A DNA stretch of 64,000 nucleotides. It comes from Nocardia transvalensis (lineage in GTDB: Bacteria; Actinomycetota; Actinomycetes; Mycobacteriales; Mycobacteriaceae). Positions 1 to 9,422 of the stretch are shown here, piece after piece. Within the stretch, counting starts at the first letter, position 1. Each line of letters begins with the position of its first letter. Both the position numbers and the translations under genes were made by a program. The notes beneath the pieces were generated by a model. The model saw nothing but the letters and a program-made list of their open reading frames with translations. It was not told the origin of the DNA and did not search any database. The DNA is taken from assembly GCF_015477765.1 (NCBI RefSeq), contig NZ_JADLQQ010000014.1:62001-126000 (forward strand). Reading direction: 5' to 3'.

Positions 1-156
1 GCCGAGCAGGGTGGCCGATCACAAGGACGGTTGCCGCGGGGCTGGGTTGTTGGTGTCGCAACGGTCGTCCCTTCGGCCCGCCGTTGTCGGATCGCTCGGG
101 TTGATGAGTTCTCGCATCGAGTCGATCGTTTACCCGCTGTGGAGCATGGAGGCTGG

Positions 157-1592
157 CTACTGTCGAAGTCTTCCGAGTTCCCACTCCGGCGCCCACGGTC
201 GGGACAGGGATAGTTCGTCGAGGGATTTGCGGTGGTAGTCCTTGTGGGGATCGTCGGGGCTCCATCCGTTGAGGTACGGGCGCAGGTCGTCGGGGCCGGG
301 CTCGATGTCGAAGTCGATGTTTCCGAGCGAGGCGGTACCGGTAGTTGGATCCAGGTGCTTGGCCAGCTCTCGTCCGCCGGCACTCCAGTTGGCAGGTTCT
401 CGGCCAAGCCCGAATCTCCTTCTTTCGTCGGCGGCTGCAGCTGTGTCGCCGAGGACGGTGCAGATGTGTCGGAGTCCTGCGTGTCCCGTCACGCGCGAAG
501 GGCACCGACCAGTGTTCGTCGGCGCAGCATCGCAACTGCCTTCGGCCGTGCGGCAGCCAGCCACCGTCGATTCCCGCTCCCGTCGTTCTTCGGCTTCCTT
601 GCGCTCCCATTCCGTTTGCTGTGCCAGCCACTTTCGATGGCCTTCTTCGCTTCGGCGTTGGGGCTTCGGCGAAGCTGGCTTTGACGTCGGTGATGATCTG
701 GCGAATACGCCGTTCCAGGGGCGAGCGTTTCTCGTCGGTCCAGGTGTTGGGGTCGGAGTCGGCGCTCCCCGATGAGCCGATCGTCAGTTGCAGCTTCCCC
801 GTCGGGATAGCTCGGCTGTAGGAAGATCTGATTTCCCACCGATATGCGAGCCGGCCATAGGCGTTGACGTACTCCTCTGTCAGACTCAAATTCCGCTGTG
901 CCGTACCGATGCGGTACCCCAGCTTGACGTGTTGTCCGCGATGTGTCGTCCGCACTTCCTGATCATGCTTTGCGGCTGCGGCATTGAGGTCGATCAAGAA
1001 CTTCACCGCGCGCTCCCGCTGGCCGTCACTGACCTGAATCGCCGCCGGGTTCTCTGTCAACAACTGGCGCAGAACCTGCGCGGGGAACTTCGGCTTACCT
1101 GCCTTCAACCGGTCCCGGTTCCAATCGGTTTCGTCGGGCTTGTCGGCATCGAGCAGCCGCACCTTGGTGTCGCCGCTGGACCGTCCCGTATATCGGAGCA
1201 CCTGCCTCTCCGGAATGAGACCGCCTTGTTTCGCGGCATGCACCGCGCGACGATAGGTCGCTCGCGTCTTCTCGTCCGGCTCCGAGATCCGCACGGTCTC
1301 ATCGGATGCCTGACAGAGACGTTCGATCAGGCCCCTTGCTCGGGCTGTCGCGGCTCCGGCGTGACCACTGGGGGCTGGCACCGTCGTCGCTTCAGGTGAC
1401 GGCCGTGTGCGAGGTAGTACTTGCCGGCGTCGGTGATGCTGGCGGTGAACACACCCGCGCGTTTGAAGATCACGACCAGGCCCCGGGCCTGCAGGGCGTA
1501 GGCGGTCGTCCGCTGCGACGCGTCGTCCGGTTTGCTCAGAGTGTCACCGTCCGCGATTCCAGCAGATCGGCTTGCCGATCGTTGATGGGATC
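157..1592 (-). pseudogene. Frame-broken hypothetical gene with winged-helix-like N-terminus
   Basis: I do not recognise a named family. A coherent protein can be read on the minus strand only by changing frame at least twice. The first piece (about 1590 to 1345) looks like a winged-helix segment, with AYALQARGLVVIFKRAG, and ends at a TGA. The middle piece (about 1350 to 662) carries KVRLLDADKPDETDW and AYGRLAYRWEIRS. After a run of four C near 661 the sense moves to a third frame, which contains KEAEERRERES and PYLNGWSPDDPHKDYHR and stops at a TAG at 157. One extra C in that run would explain the second break. Either the gene is decaying or the assembly has indel errors here. Confidence 0.5.
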
Positions 1593-1924
1593 ACTCCGCC
1601 GCACCATGGAGCCATGGTGCGCGTCCGCGCACCGACGTGTCTCAGGATTTGACGAATCGAGAGCAGCGGTGTTCGGCGCCCGGCGCACTCGCTTTATCGG
1701 CAGCGAGGACCAGGCGATGAGCGAGTGGATCTTTCGGTTGCGGGACCGTGCCTCCTCTGAGCGGGTGCGCATCCTCGCGGTCGAGCAGTGGAAGCAATGA
1801 AAACTTGATATACCATCCATTTTCGGTGAGATCCTCGTTATGGAGTCTGAGTCAGGTCCCTTGAGGCACAACGAATATCAGACACCTATGCGAGGATGTG
1901 GCCAACCGAGTGAGGAGGGGGGCG

Positions 1925-2556
1925 ATGGTCAACACGATTATTTCCTTCGCCGACGTCGAGCCGGTACTTGAACGCCTTTCCCCAGACTTGGGTTGGTGAG
2001 TCCGAGCGCGAGTGGTTCCGCCACGCCTGGAAGTTGTTGGAGCAGGCGGGGCAAAACCACTGCGGGAGACGAGGAATCCCGCCACGGCATCGTCATTCAA
2101 TTGGTCGCGCTGTGGGCGGTGACTACGTCGTTCTTTGCCAAGGCATTCGATGCAGGTTATGCCGATGACTGGCGGCACCACCTGGGCGATGTCATCGGCG
2201 AGAGGCCGTTGATCTCTCGCTCCTGGCTCATCGACCGGGTTCGTTCCCGTTGGGACTTCTCTGGACACATCGCGGAGTGTGGTGCGCCGCCGGAGGACGA
2301 CGAACTGGGTGAAGAAATCCGGTGGGAACTGCAACACCTGGTGACCGAATCGGCCCAGGACTTGGTCACTGACCTGATCAAGGTAGTCGGCGAGGCAGAC
2401 CTGTTCGCCTCAATGTGGTCCGCAGGTATCGGCGAAGAACCCATAACCTACCCACTCGGACCCGCGGCTATGGACGAGATCGTCAACCCGTCGCATCTGA
2501 CCGGCCAGATGCTAAACGCCTACCACTGGCTGGTCGACGAGATGGCCTTGGGTTGA
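1925..2556 (+). pseudogene. Frame-broken hypothetical protein gene
   Basis: Not recognised. A purine-rich ribosome site (GAGGAGGGGGG) precedes an ATG at 1925 that opens MVNTIISFADVEPVLERL and stops at a TGA after 24 codons. The sense continues in a second frame (ESEREWFRHAWKLLEQAG) and then in a third (from about 2050, AGDEESRHGIVIQLVALW) that stays open to 2556. Together these give one acidic soluble protein of about 210 residues with two indels. The long acidic C-terminal part looks like normal coding sequence. It converges on the ATPase gene that ends at 2669. Decay or sequencing indels are equally possible. Confidence 0.5.
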
Positions 2557-2668
2557 GGGCGGCATCTGCTCATACCATCGACTGGTCGGCGGGTCGCGAA
2601 CCGGCTTGGATTAATCGACCACCGATACAAGGCTCTCAACCGTCGGCGTTTGCCCCATGGTAGGACTC

Positions 2669-4108
2669 CTACGCGGGAGCAGTATCGCCATCATTAAGAA
2701 TGGCGAGTATTGAGTCGATCAAAGCTTTCAGGTCTTCTGCGTATTCGGGGGATCGGGAAAGCCATCGCGCAGCGTAGCTAATCAGCTCAGACACCTCGAC
2801 ACCTGTCGCATTGCTGATTATATCCGGCCGGTCATGGATGTCAGCGCCTTCGGCCGTTTGAAGCGCCTTTGCAAGTGTTTCTTCGGGAATTCCGAGCGTG
2901 GCTGCAGCGCTTTCGATCGGAGATTCGAGGGTGCCAATGACAAAATCCTCCGGGCAGGTCGTGCCAGGAAGAAAGGCCAAACAATTTCGGTTGCCCTTAA
3001 TTTTAGCCCCTCGGTAGTCGCCATCTAGCACACCGAGAACGTGAACACCGATATCGTTCTCCGTCAGCAATTGCGCCATCTTGACTACTGCGCCTTCGCC
3101 GCCTCCTTTACTACCCCGATCCTGTCCTGATTCCACGATTGTAAGGTCGAGGTGGCGAGTGGGAAGCTGTCGGGCGAGTATTGCTTTGAGAAGCCGATGG
3201 GCAAAGTTGTCCTCGACAAGCAGGACTGCATCAGGGCGCAGCTCAAGTCCGACAGACCGAATCGCTTGGGACGTTGCCGTGGCGATCGCTATTCTAGCCC
3301 CTTGTGGTCCACGTTCGATAGTTCGCAGCGAGGCCAGCGGTAGATTGCGTATGATCTCAGCGGAATGCGAGGCGATTACCACTGATAATTTCTTCTCGAC
3401 CGTCTGCTCAACGATGATGTCGAGCAGACGTTTCCGCGCTTGCGGCGAAAGAAAGTTTTCTGGCTCGTCAAGTAGGACGATATCACTCTTCTGAGTGCTG
3501 CGGAAAGCCCGAAGTACGATGGAGGCGGCGAGTTCGCCTAGACTCATCTGATGGGGACCGTAGGTGATTCCTCGATAGGTTAGCTCGTAATAATGCCAGG
3601 TCGAGGAGCCGGTAGAGGCGGTGGCTTCCCGATCGAGTTCTTGAAAGGATGCTTCATCGTAATCACGGTTCAGAATATAGCCGAGTCGGCTCGTCCATGC
3701 TTCGCTCAGCGGTGCCCTATCTGATGCCTCACGCTTTTCGTCGAGTCCGCGTGTGCGCGCTATTTGGCTGATTGTGTCGAAGCATTCGCGCGCGGTATCA
3801 ACGTGAAAGCAGCGCACGGTTGCGTTGGTGCGTTGAATGATTTCTCCGTCCTTATCGGTAGCGCTGACAGAAACATCACCAGTGCTGCGACCGAGTAGGT
3901 GTGTCGCCAGGACGTTGAGAAACTGAGTCTTGCCAACTCCGCTCACACCGCAGAAAACCGTGACGCCCGGTGCCATTTGGGCGGTTACCGAGCCGAGATG
4001 AGTGTGTCCGTTGACAGTAACGGCGTGGAGAGGGTAGGGCTGGCTCCCATTATGAAGTTTGTCGTAGCTGTGCCGTATGTGGGCCCATCTCACGCCCAAC
4101 GCCCCCAT
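2669..4108 (-). CDS. AAA ATPase with C-terminal TOPRIM-like domain (OLD-like)
   Basis: 479 residues. The N-terminal half is an ABC/SMC-class ATPase: P-loop GVSGVGKT at residues 54-61, signature-like MSLGELA near 188-194, Walker B DIVLLDEP at 209-216 and a switch histidine in IASHS near 245-249. The C-terminal half resembles a TOPRIM nuclease fold of the OLD/Gabija/PARIS type, with an acidic residue in LLVEDN (near 299) and the DxD of LDGDYR (near 362-364). It is the last gene of the defence operon and overlaps the DUF262 gene by 19 bases, so it is probably made together with the restriction system. Known OLD-like proteins use ATP to gate nuclease activity. The target here is unknown, and a guard or abortive-infection role is only an inference. 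Confidence 0.8.
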   Translation of the reverse strand: MGALGVRWAHIRHSYDKLHNGSQPYPLHAVTVNGHTHLGSVTAQMAPGVTVFCGVSGVGKTQFLNVLATHLLGRSTGDVSVSATDKDGEIIQRTNATVRCFHVDTARECFDTISQIARTRGLDEKREASDRAPLSEAWTSRLGYILNRDYDEASFQELDREATASTGSSTWHYYELTYRGITYGPHQMSLGELAASIVLRAFRSTQKSDIVLLDEPENFLSPQARKRLLDIIVEQTVEKKLSVVIASHSAEIIRNLPLASLRTIERGPQGARIAIATATSQAIRSVGLELRPDAVLLVEDNFAHRLLKAILARQLPTRHLDLTIVESGQDRGSKGGGEGAVVKMAQLLTENDIGVHVLGVLDGDYRGAKIKGNRNCLAFLPGTTCPEDFVIGTLESPIESAAATLGIPEETLAKALQTAEGADIHDRPDIISNATGVEVSELISYAARWLSRSPEYAEDLKALIDSILAILNDGDTAPA

Positions 4109-5307
4109 TCCTTAGCCCGCACGACCATAGCCAACGATGTCTCTGGATTCGTGCTTGCATTTATGTGGTTGTACATTTTCAGTACCTGTGGCACGGGTGA
4201 ACGGTCGGGTGACGGGGCACCGCCGATTGTCACGAGAAATAGCCATAGGATCGCGTCTCGAACGCACAGAGAGTCACCGGATAACGCTTCCACTGCCGCG
4301 CGCTCGTTGAAGAGCGTGATCAGGTCTCGCGCGGGGAGGTCGGTGATGAGTGTTCCGCGTGCGGGGACATGGCTATCGAGATTGAGGCCAACAGCAAGCC
4401 GTCGCCGTTGCGGTTCTAGCCATTCCATGAGGTAGCCGACATAGTGCTCCGCACCGGGGCCGAACTGTCGCTGTGCGTACACCATCAGCAACAGCCAAGA
4501 AACCAGGGTCGCCTTGCTGAACCTGATGGAGGGTTCGTCGATTTCCGGTCGAGTGACGAGGTTTCGGAGGGCTGTGGCTACCTCTTCGTGTACTTCTGGC
4601 GATGTAGGACGGCCTTCCTGGATCCGCTCGGTCAGTGCTATTGAGTCGTTTCCCGCCGCCTTCACGCTGCGTTCTTCCACAGCGATGATCGCTCTGCTCA
4701 ACACGTCCTCATACGCCAGGGTGGCGTTGGAGAACCCGATCCTTTCGTGGGTGAGGCCCCAGTCCGCTGCCTTGACGGACAACTCGCGGACCTGTTCGCC
4801 GAAGGCTCCGGACTCCAATACGGTGCGCTGCAAGGACGACAGCTGGTCAGCGTCGTTGAGTCGGAACAGCGCGGGACGAAGTTCCTCTGGAGCCAGGCCC
4901 TGAAACTCGATGACGACAATTGGATAGTCCTCGAAGGCGCTCCTCAAACCAGTAGGAAGCTCCAAGTATGTCCTGCCGTCGATGTCTCTGAGTATGTCAT
5001 CGTGAGGGGTTAGCCGTCCGTCCACGTCGAGATCACCAGTCACAAACTCCTGCAACACATTAAGCCGGTGACCACCGTCGACCACGGTGCGTATATCCTC
5101 CGATGACACCAGGGCGTATAAGGGAGCCGTAGGCCAACCGCGCAACACAGAGTCCAACAAGAGGTGCTTCCGGTGCTCGGGCCACTCAGGAGCACCTGTC
5201 CTGTCCGGCTCGATGCGGAGTCTGCCATCGGCGAGTTCCGCCAGCAGCTCGCCGATGGTCTGTACGCGGGGCTGAGCCGCGCCACGCAGCGACCTCGGTG
5301 ATGCCAT
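4090..5307 (-). CDS. DUF262 family protein
   Basis: 405 residues from the ATG at 5307, which has GGGA six bases upstream; a GTG at 5334 is an alternative. The DUF262 hallmark, normally DGQQR, appears as DGGHRLNVL near residues 77-85. A second conserved block, LFRLNDADQLSSLQ, lies further on. DUF262 has a ParB/sulfiredoxin-like fold that cleaves nucleotides, and in GmrSD type IV enzymes it recognises modified DNA. The DUF1524 HNH nuclease half of GmrSD is not visible here. The gene starts about 30 bases after hsdR ends and overlaps the following ATPase gene, so the two probably form an effector pair added to the type I system. The family call is firm; the role is inferred. Confidence 0.8.
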   Translation of the reverse strand: MASPRSLRGAAQPRVQTIGELLAELADGRLRIEPDRTGAPEWPEHRKHLLLDSVLRGWPTAPLYALVSSEDIRTVVDGGHRLNVLQEFVTGDLDVDGRLTPHDDILRDIDGRTYLELPTGLRSAFEDYPIVVIEFQGLAPEELRPALFRLNDADQLSSLQRTVLESGAFGEQVRELSVKAADWGLTHERIGFSNATLAYEDVLSRAIIAVEERSVKAAGNDSIALTERIQEGRPTSPEVHEEVATALRNLVTRPEIDEPSIRFSKATLVSWLLLMVYAQRQFGPGAEHYVGYLMEWLEPQRRRLAVGLNLDSHVPARGTLITDLPARDLITLFNERAAVEALSGDSLCVRDAILWLFLVTIGGAPSPDRSPVPQVLKMYNHINASTNPETSLAMVVRAKEWGRWA

Positions 5308-5337
5308 TGCGGTTCCCTTCATCTCGCCGGTCACCGC

Positions 5338-8256
5338 TCAGTAGTACTGGCGGAGGTAGTCGTACGCCTTGTTGAACAGCTCCTCATCACGATGCAGCTT
5401 GTACTTCAACAGCGTGCGCCGAAGGGCCTTCTTGACCTCCCTCTCGCCGCTGATCGTGTGTTGCCATCCGGGAAACCGGATCTTCTGCACGATATCGTCG
5501 ATGTCCGACACTATTCGTGCGACCGCAGCGGCGGTCCCGCCATTACGAGTTTGCTCGAACAGCCTGGTCAATGCGGCGCGGCCACCGGCTTCCCTAGTCT
5601 CCGGCGCAAGCTCGCGCTCCAGGGTGACCAGCTGCCGCGCAAGTACCAGGAGCCGCTTCAGATACATCAGGCTAGTCAGCTGACCGAACTCGTGCTGTTG
5701 GCGAAGCTGTTCGAGGCGGTCGGTCAACGAGGTAAACGTCGGATCATCGGCGTGCCGCCGTAGCCGCTCGGTCAGCTGGAAGTCCACCCGCCGCGCGCTA
5801 CGCTCGGGCGTTTGCTCAAGGGCTTCCACCATCTCTGCGTCTAGCACAAGCGTTTCGAGATCGTCCCGAAGAACATCTACATGAACGTTGGCATTGATGA
5901 TCTCCATCGTCTTTGGACCCAGCATGCGCCACAGCAACCTGCCTGTGTCGGTACTCGGTTGAACAGAGCGATACACCTGCGTAAGCCATACGTAGTCGTC
6001 CCTGTACTCGGTCAGGACGGGATCTGGAGACAACGCCTCCCATAGTTTGGCGAGGTGATTATAGGCTGCCGCGAAGGCATCCCGTGTCGCGTCGTCAGGT
6101 AGGTGCTCCTGAGCCGCGAACAATCCTTCGTGACCTTCGACAGTCCGGTCCAACTCGGGTGGAAAGAACCTGAGACAAGCAGCCATCGCAGCCGGCAAGT
6201 CGCGGGCGAGCTGGCTGATGTTTGTGACAACTTCCTGCATCGCTCTCTCGTCGAACTCCAGCGCCTTGGCAAGATGGTCGAAGACACCGAGGTAGTCGAC
6301 GACCAGCCCGTGGGTCTTGGTCTGCCCGGCGTGTTCATAGGGCCGATTGGTGCGACATACCGCCTGTAGCAGATTGTGGTCCTTGATCACCTTGTCCAGG
6401 TACATTGTTTGCAATATGGGCGCATCGAAGCCGGTTAGCAGGCGGCCAGTGACGATAAGAATCTTCAAAGGGTCTGCCGGGTCACGGAATCGGTCGAGTA
6501 GTTGCTCTTCTTCATCCTTGCTGCGCGCGAACCGGTCGTTGAGCGACTTCGGTGTTCCTGAGCCGGTCGAGATGACCACAGCAGACGCGTCCGACCCGAG
6601 CAGTTTATCCAACTCGTCCTTGTAAAGCGCACAAGCCGCTTTGTCGAATGTGACCACCTGAGCCTTGAAACCATTGGGCTCAACCTTTGCCTTGAAGTGT
6701 GAAGCAATGTCGGCACACACCTTCGCGACTCGCTCGGACGCTTTGATCAGCGTCTCCATCCGCCCCGCCCGCCGAGTGAGAGACTCGCGATCTTCCTCGG
6801 ACAGACCGTCGGTCAGTCGGTCGAACTCTGCCGAGATCACATCGCTGTCGATGTGGAACTCGGTCGGTCGCGGTTCGAAGTGCAGTGGCAACGTAGTGCC
6901 ATCTCTGAGGGAGTCGGCTTGGGTATAGCGAGACAGATAACGGCCAGGGTCCTCATCAGCGCCGAAAGTCCTGAACGTGTTGCGCTCCCTGGCGTTGATC
7001 GGAGTTCCAGTGAGACCAAACAAGAATGCCCCCGGCAGGGCATCGCGCATACGCTGACCTAGATCGCCCTCTTGAGACCGGTGTGCCTCGTCCACGAGGC
7101 AGATGATGTCCTGCCGCGCCGATAGAACCTCTCGCGCTTCTCGAAACTTCTGGATCGTGGTGATGATGATCTTGCGCTGCTCAGTCCGGAGCAGTTCTGC
7201 CAGCTGAACACCCGAATCAGTGGAGACTAGGTTCGGCACATCTGCCGCGTTGAACGTGCCGGTGATCTGCGTATCGAGGTCAATTCGGTCGACCACAATG
7301 AGCACGGTCGGTGAACCAAGCCGCGGGTGGGTGCGCAACTTCTGCGCAGCGAAGACCATTAGCAGCGACTTACCCGAGCCCTGGAAATGCCAGATCAAGC
7401 CCTTTCGCGTCACACCGCCGAGTACCCGGTCGACGACCCGGTTCACGGCCTCGTACTGCTGATGACGGCAAATGATCTTTATCTTGCGGTGGCTCCGGTC
7501 GGTGGCATAGACCGTGAAATCCTGAAGGACGTCAAGAACGACCCTTGGTGTGAGCAAGCCACGCACACCTTGCTCGACCATCCGCAACCCCTCGCGCTCT
7601 GGATGATCGCTATCTCGCCACAACCCCCATTGGTTCAGAGGCATCCGCACTGAACCGAAGCGCAGCTCACGGCCGTCTGTGGCGAACGAAAACACGTTCG
7701 GAACGAAGAATGTCGGCGCATCGTCTTCATACCCTTGGACCTGGAACGCGCCGTCGGCCCACGTCACTGCTGGACGCGTCGGAGTCTTGGTCTCGCCGAC
7801 CACCAGAGGGATACCGTTAACCCACAGCACTAAATCGAACCGTCGCTCGACTCGACCGTGCCGGAAGGTCACCTCAGTTGAGGAAGTGTAGGTGTTGCGC
7901 GAGAGATTCTGGAAGTCGATGAGGCGTATAGGGACGTGCTGGTGGTCGCTGCCATAAGGTAGAGACTTCTCACCCAGCAACCACTCTCGGAATTCTTCGT
8001 TGGCGCGAACTAGACCGGAGCTGCGGGCCGAGAGCGTGATACCTCGAAGCCGGTACAGCACTTCGTCAGCGCGACTTGGTTCCTCGGCGATCTCCGGGTT
8101 CAGCCGAATCAGCGCATTCCGAACGTCGCTGTCTACCAGCACATCCAGTTCTGATCGCTCCAGTTCCGGGCCACGTACCGCCGGCCAAGGTCCGTCGTTC
8201 TTGGAAAGAAGCTGCAGTACGAAACTTTGCACACTATTGGCTTCGTTAAAGGTCAT
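5338..8256 (-). CDS. hsdR: Type I restriction enzyme, R subunit
   Basis: 972 residues, full length for HsdR. The N-terminal nuclease domain shows the PD-(D/E)xK pattern: Asp141 in RRFDLVLW, then GETK with Glu155 and Lys157. The superfamily 2 motor follows, with P-loop FQGSGKS at 291-297, the DEAH box in LVDEAHRS near 389-392, LTGTP, and a helicase C-terminal part with TGFDAP. In a type I complex HsdR translocates DNA using ATP and cuts far from unmethylated target sites. Its start overlaps the end of hsdS by four bases, so translation is coupled. No truncation or frameshift is seen. Confidence 0.95.
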   Translation of the reverse strand: MTFNEANSVQSFVLQLLSKNDGPWPAVRGPELERSELDVLVDSDVRNALIRLNPEIAEEPSRADEVLYRLRGITLSARSSGLVRANEEFREWLLGEKSLPYGSDHQHVPIRLIDFQNLSRNTYTSSTEVTFRHGRVERRFDLVLWVNGIPLVVGETKTPTRPAVTWADGAFQVQGYEDDAPTFFVPNVFSFATDGRELRFGSVRMPLNQWGLWRDSDHPEREGLRMVEQGVRGLLTPRVVLDVLQDFTVYATDRSHRKIKIICRHQQYEAVNRVVDRVLGGVTRKGLIWHFQGSGKSLLMVFAAQKLRTHPRLGSPTVLIVVDRIDLDTQITGTFNAADVPNLVSTDSGVQLAELLRTEQRKIIITTIQKFREAREVLSARQDIICLVDEAHRSQEGDLGQRMRDALPGAFLFGLTGTPINARERNTFRTFGADEDPGRYLSRYTQADSLRDGTTLPLHFEPRPTEFHIDSDVISAEFDRLTDGLSEEDRESLTRRAGRMETLIKASERVAKVCADIASHFKAKVEPNGFKAQVVTFDKAACALYKDELDKLLGSDASAVVISTGSGTPKSLNDRFARSKDEEEQLLDRFRDPADPLKILIVTGRLLTGFDAPILQTMYLDKVIKDHNLLQAVCRTNRPYEHAGQTKTHGLVVDYLGVFDHLAKALEFDERAMQEVVTNISQLARDLPAAMAACLRFFPPELDRTVEGHEGLFAAQEHLPDDATRDAFAAAYNHLAKLWEALSPDPVLTEYRDDYVWLTQVYRSVQPSTDTGRLLWRMLGPKTMEIINANVHVDVLRDDLETLVLDAEMVEALEQTPERSARRVDFQLTERLRRHADDPTFTSLTDRLEQLRQQHEFGQLTSLMYLKRLLVLARQLVTLERELAPETREAGGRAALTRLFEQTRNGGTAAAVARIVSDIDDIVQKIRFPGWQHTISGEREVKKALRRTLLKYKLHRDEELFNKAYDYLRQYY

Positions 8257-9422
8257 GGCCGCTCCGCAAGCAAGTAATTCAGAAGCTGAGGCCGCAGTTG
8301 TCGGGTAACGTTCTCATGTCCTTCAAGTCGCCGACGCAAGATACGCGCAGCCTCGATCCGTTCGACTACCTCCCGTTGAACGTCCAGAGTAGGAACCGGA
8401 ATGTCCAGGCCAGAGAAGATTCGTGCTGTCAGGTGTGCCATCGACGTTGTCCTTGCCGCAACTCGCGAGAACATGCCCAGATAGAAGCATCGTCGAAACC
8501 ACCCGTACGCAAACTCCGGAAGCACTTCTGGACCGCAACGGAATCTGAGCAGAGTCATCTGAAAGCAGCAGCCAGGAATCTCATCTCGATACATCGTGCA
8601 TCGCCCGACAAGCTCAAGACTCTGCCCCTCATTCAAGAGAATGTCGCCTGAACGCAGCCGATATCGTTCGAAATCCTTTTCTTTGAAGTTCATGCTGAGG
8701 ACATCATTCAGGAAGAGCTCGTCGTCACCAACGTTTGCAACCCGAAGATAGGGGCGGGGATGAGCGCCTGAATGAACTTTCGGTTCGCGTTTTAGTCCAA
8801 GCTGTACATCGCCGACTTCTGATACTTTCCGACGCGGCCAGGAACTGGTGTCGTACGTATCCCTCAAGGTTGCGATCTCGGTCTGGCGTGCCTGTTTTGT
8901 GACATGTCGATTCGCTTCGATGACAGTTTCAGCATCCCAGACGAGATCGGCGATTCTCTCCTGTACATGAACCGGGGGTAAGTCGAACTCGTACCATGCA
9001 AGATCCGACCAATTTACATATGGGTTAACCGAACCTTTTGACTGGGAAACGGAATGCCGATGAAATGGCTCAGCTGACATTATCAACGGCAAGAAACGTG
9101 GGATCAGCAGCTCTGGGTCCTGCGGCTCTGCTACAAACGTTGTATTTGCGCAGACACCTTCGAAATCGGCGAAGGCTACCTTCCGGAGATACGTTCGACG
9201 TGAGCCATAGAGAACCTGACCGGGTCTGAAATGTCGGTGGAAAGCGGGGCCAAGGTAGCCATCGTCAACCGATCCCCATCGTTTAAGATGAAGACGATCG
9301 GTATCCATATGCTCGCCAGCTACGTACCGCCGGAGTTCGGTCTTGTCCGGCTCAATCGTTGCCTTTACTTGGCGTACGACATCGCCGAAGCGGACTCTCT
9401 GCCAATCCGAGCGTTCCAACAT
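8253..9422 (-). CDS. hsdS: Type I restriction-modification specificity subunit
   Basis: 389 residues with two target-recognition halves. The first begins WQRVRFGDVV and ends near LPPVHVQERI; the second begins WPRRKVSEVGDV and ends IPVPTLDVQREVVERI. Each is followed by a helical spacer (AETVIEANRHV and ARILRRRLEG). This is the usual layout for an S subunit that reads a split DNA sequence. The gene touches the end of the upstream hsdM at 9422 and overlaps hsdR by four bases. Its A+T content is visibly higher than in genes outside the operon, consistent with horizontal acquisition. The recognition site cannot be read from the sequence. Confidence 0.93.
   Translation of the reverse strand: MLERSDWQRVRFGDVVRQVKATIEPDKTELRRYVAGEHMDTDRLHLKRWGSVDDGYLGPAFHRHFRPGQVLYGSRRTYLRKVAFADFEGVCANTTFVAEPQDPELLIPRFLPLIMSAEPFHRHSVSQSKGSVNPYVNWSDLAWYEFDLPPVHVQERIADLVWDAETVIEANRHVTKQARQTEIATLRDTYDTSSWPRRKVSEVGDVQLGLKREPKVHSGAHPRPYLRVANVGDDELFLNDVLSMNFKEKDFERYRLRSGDILLNEGQSLELVGRCTMYRDEIPGCCFQMTLLRFRCGPEVLPEFAYGWFRRCFYLGMFSRVAARTTSMAHLTARIFSGLDIPVPTLDVQREVVERIEAARILRRRLEGHENVTRQLRPQLLNYLLAERP

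Noticed and set aside
4090..5307. Complete GmrSD type IV restriction enzyme
   Set aside because: Only DUF262-type motifs are present. The C-terminal DUF1524 HNH motif is not found in this protein or its neighbour.
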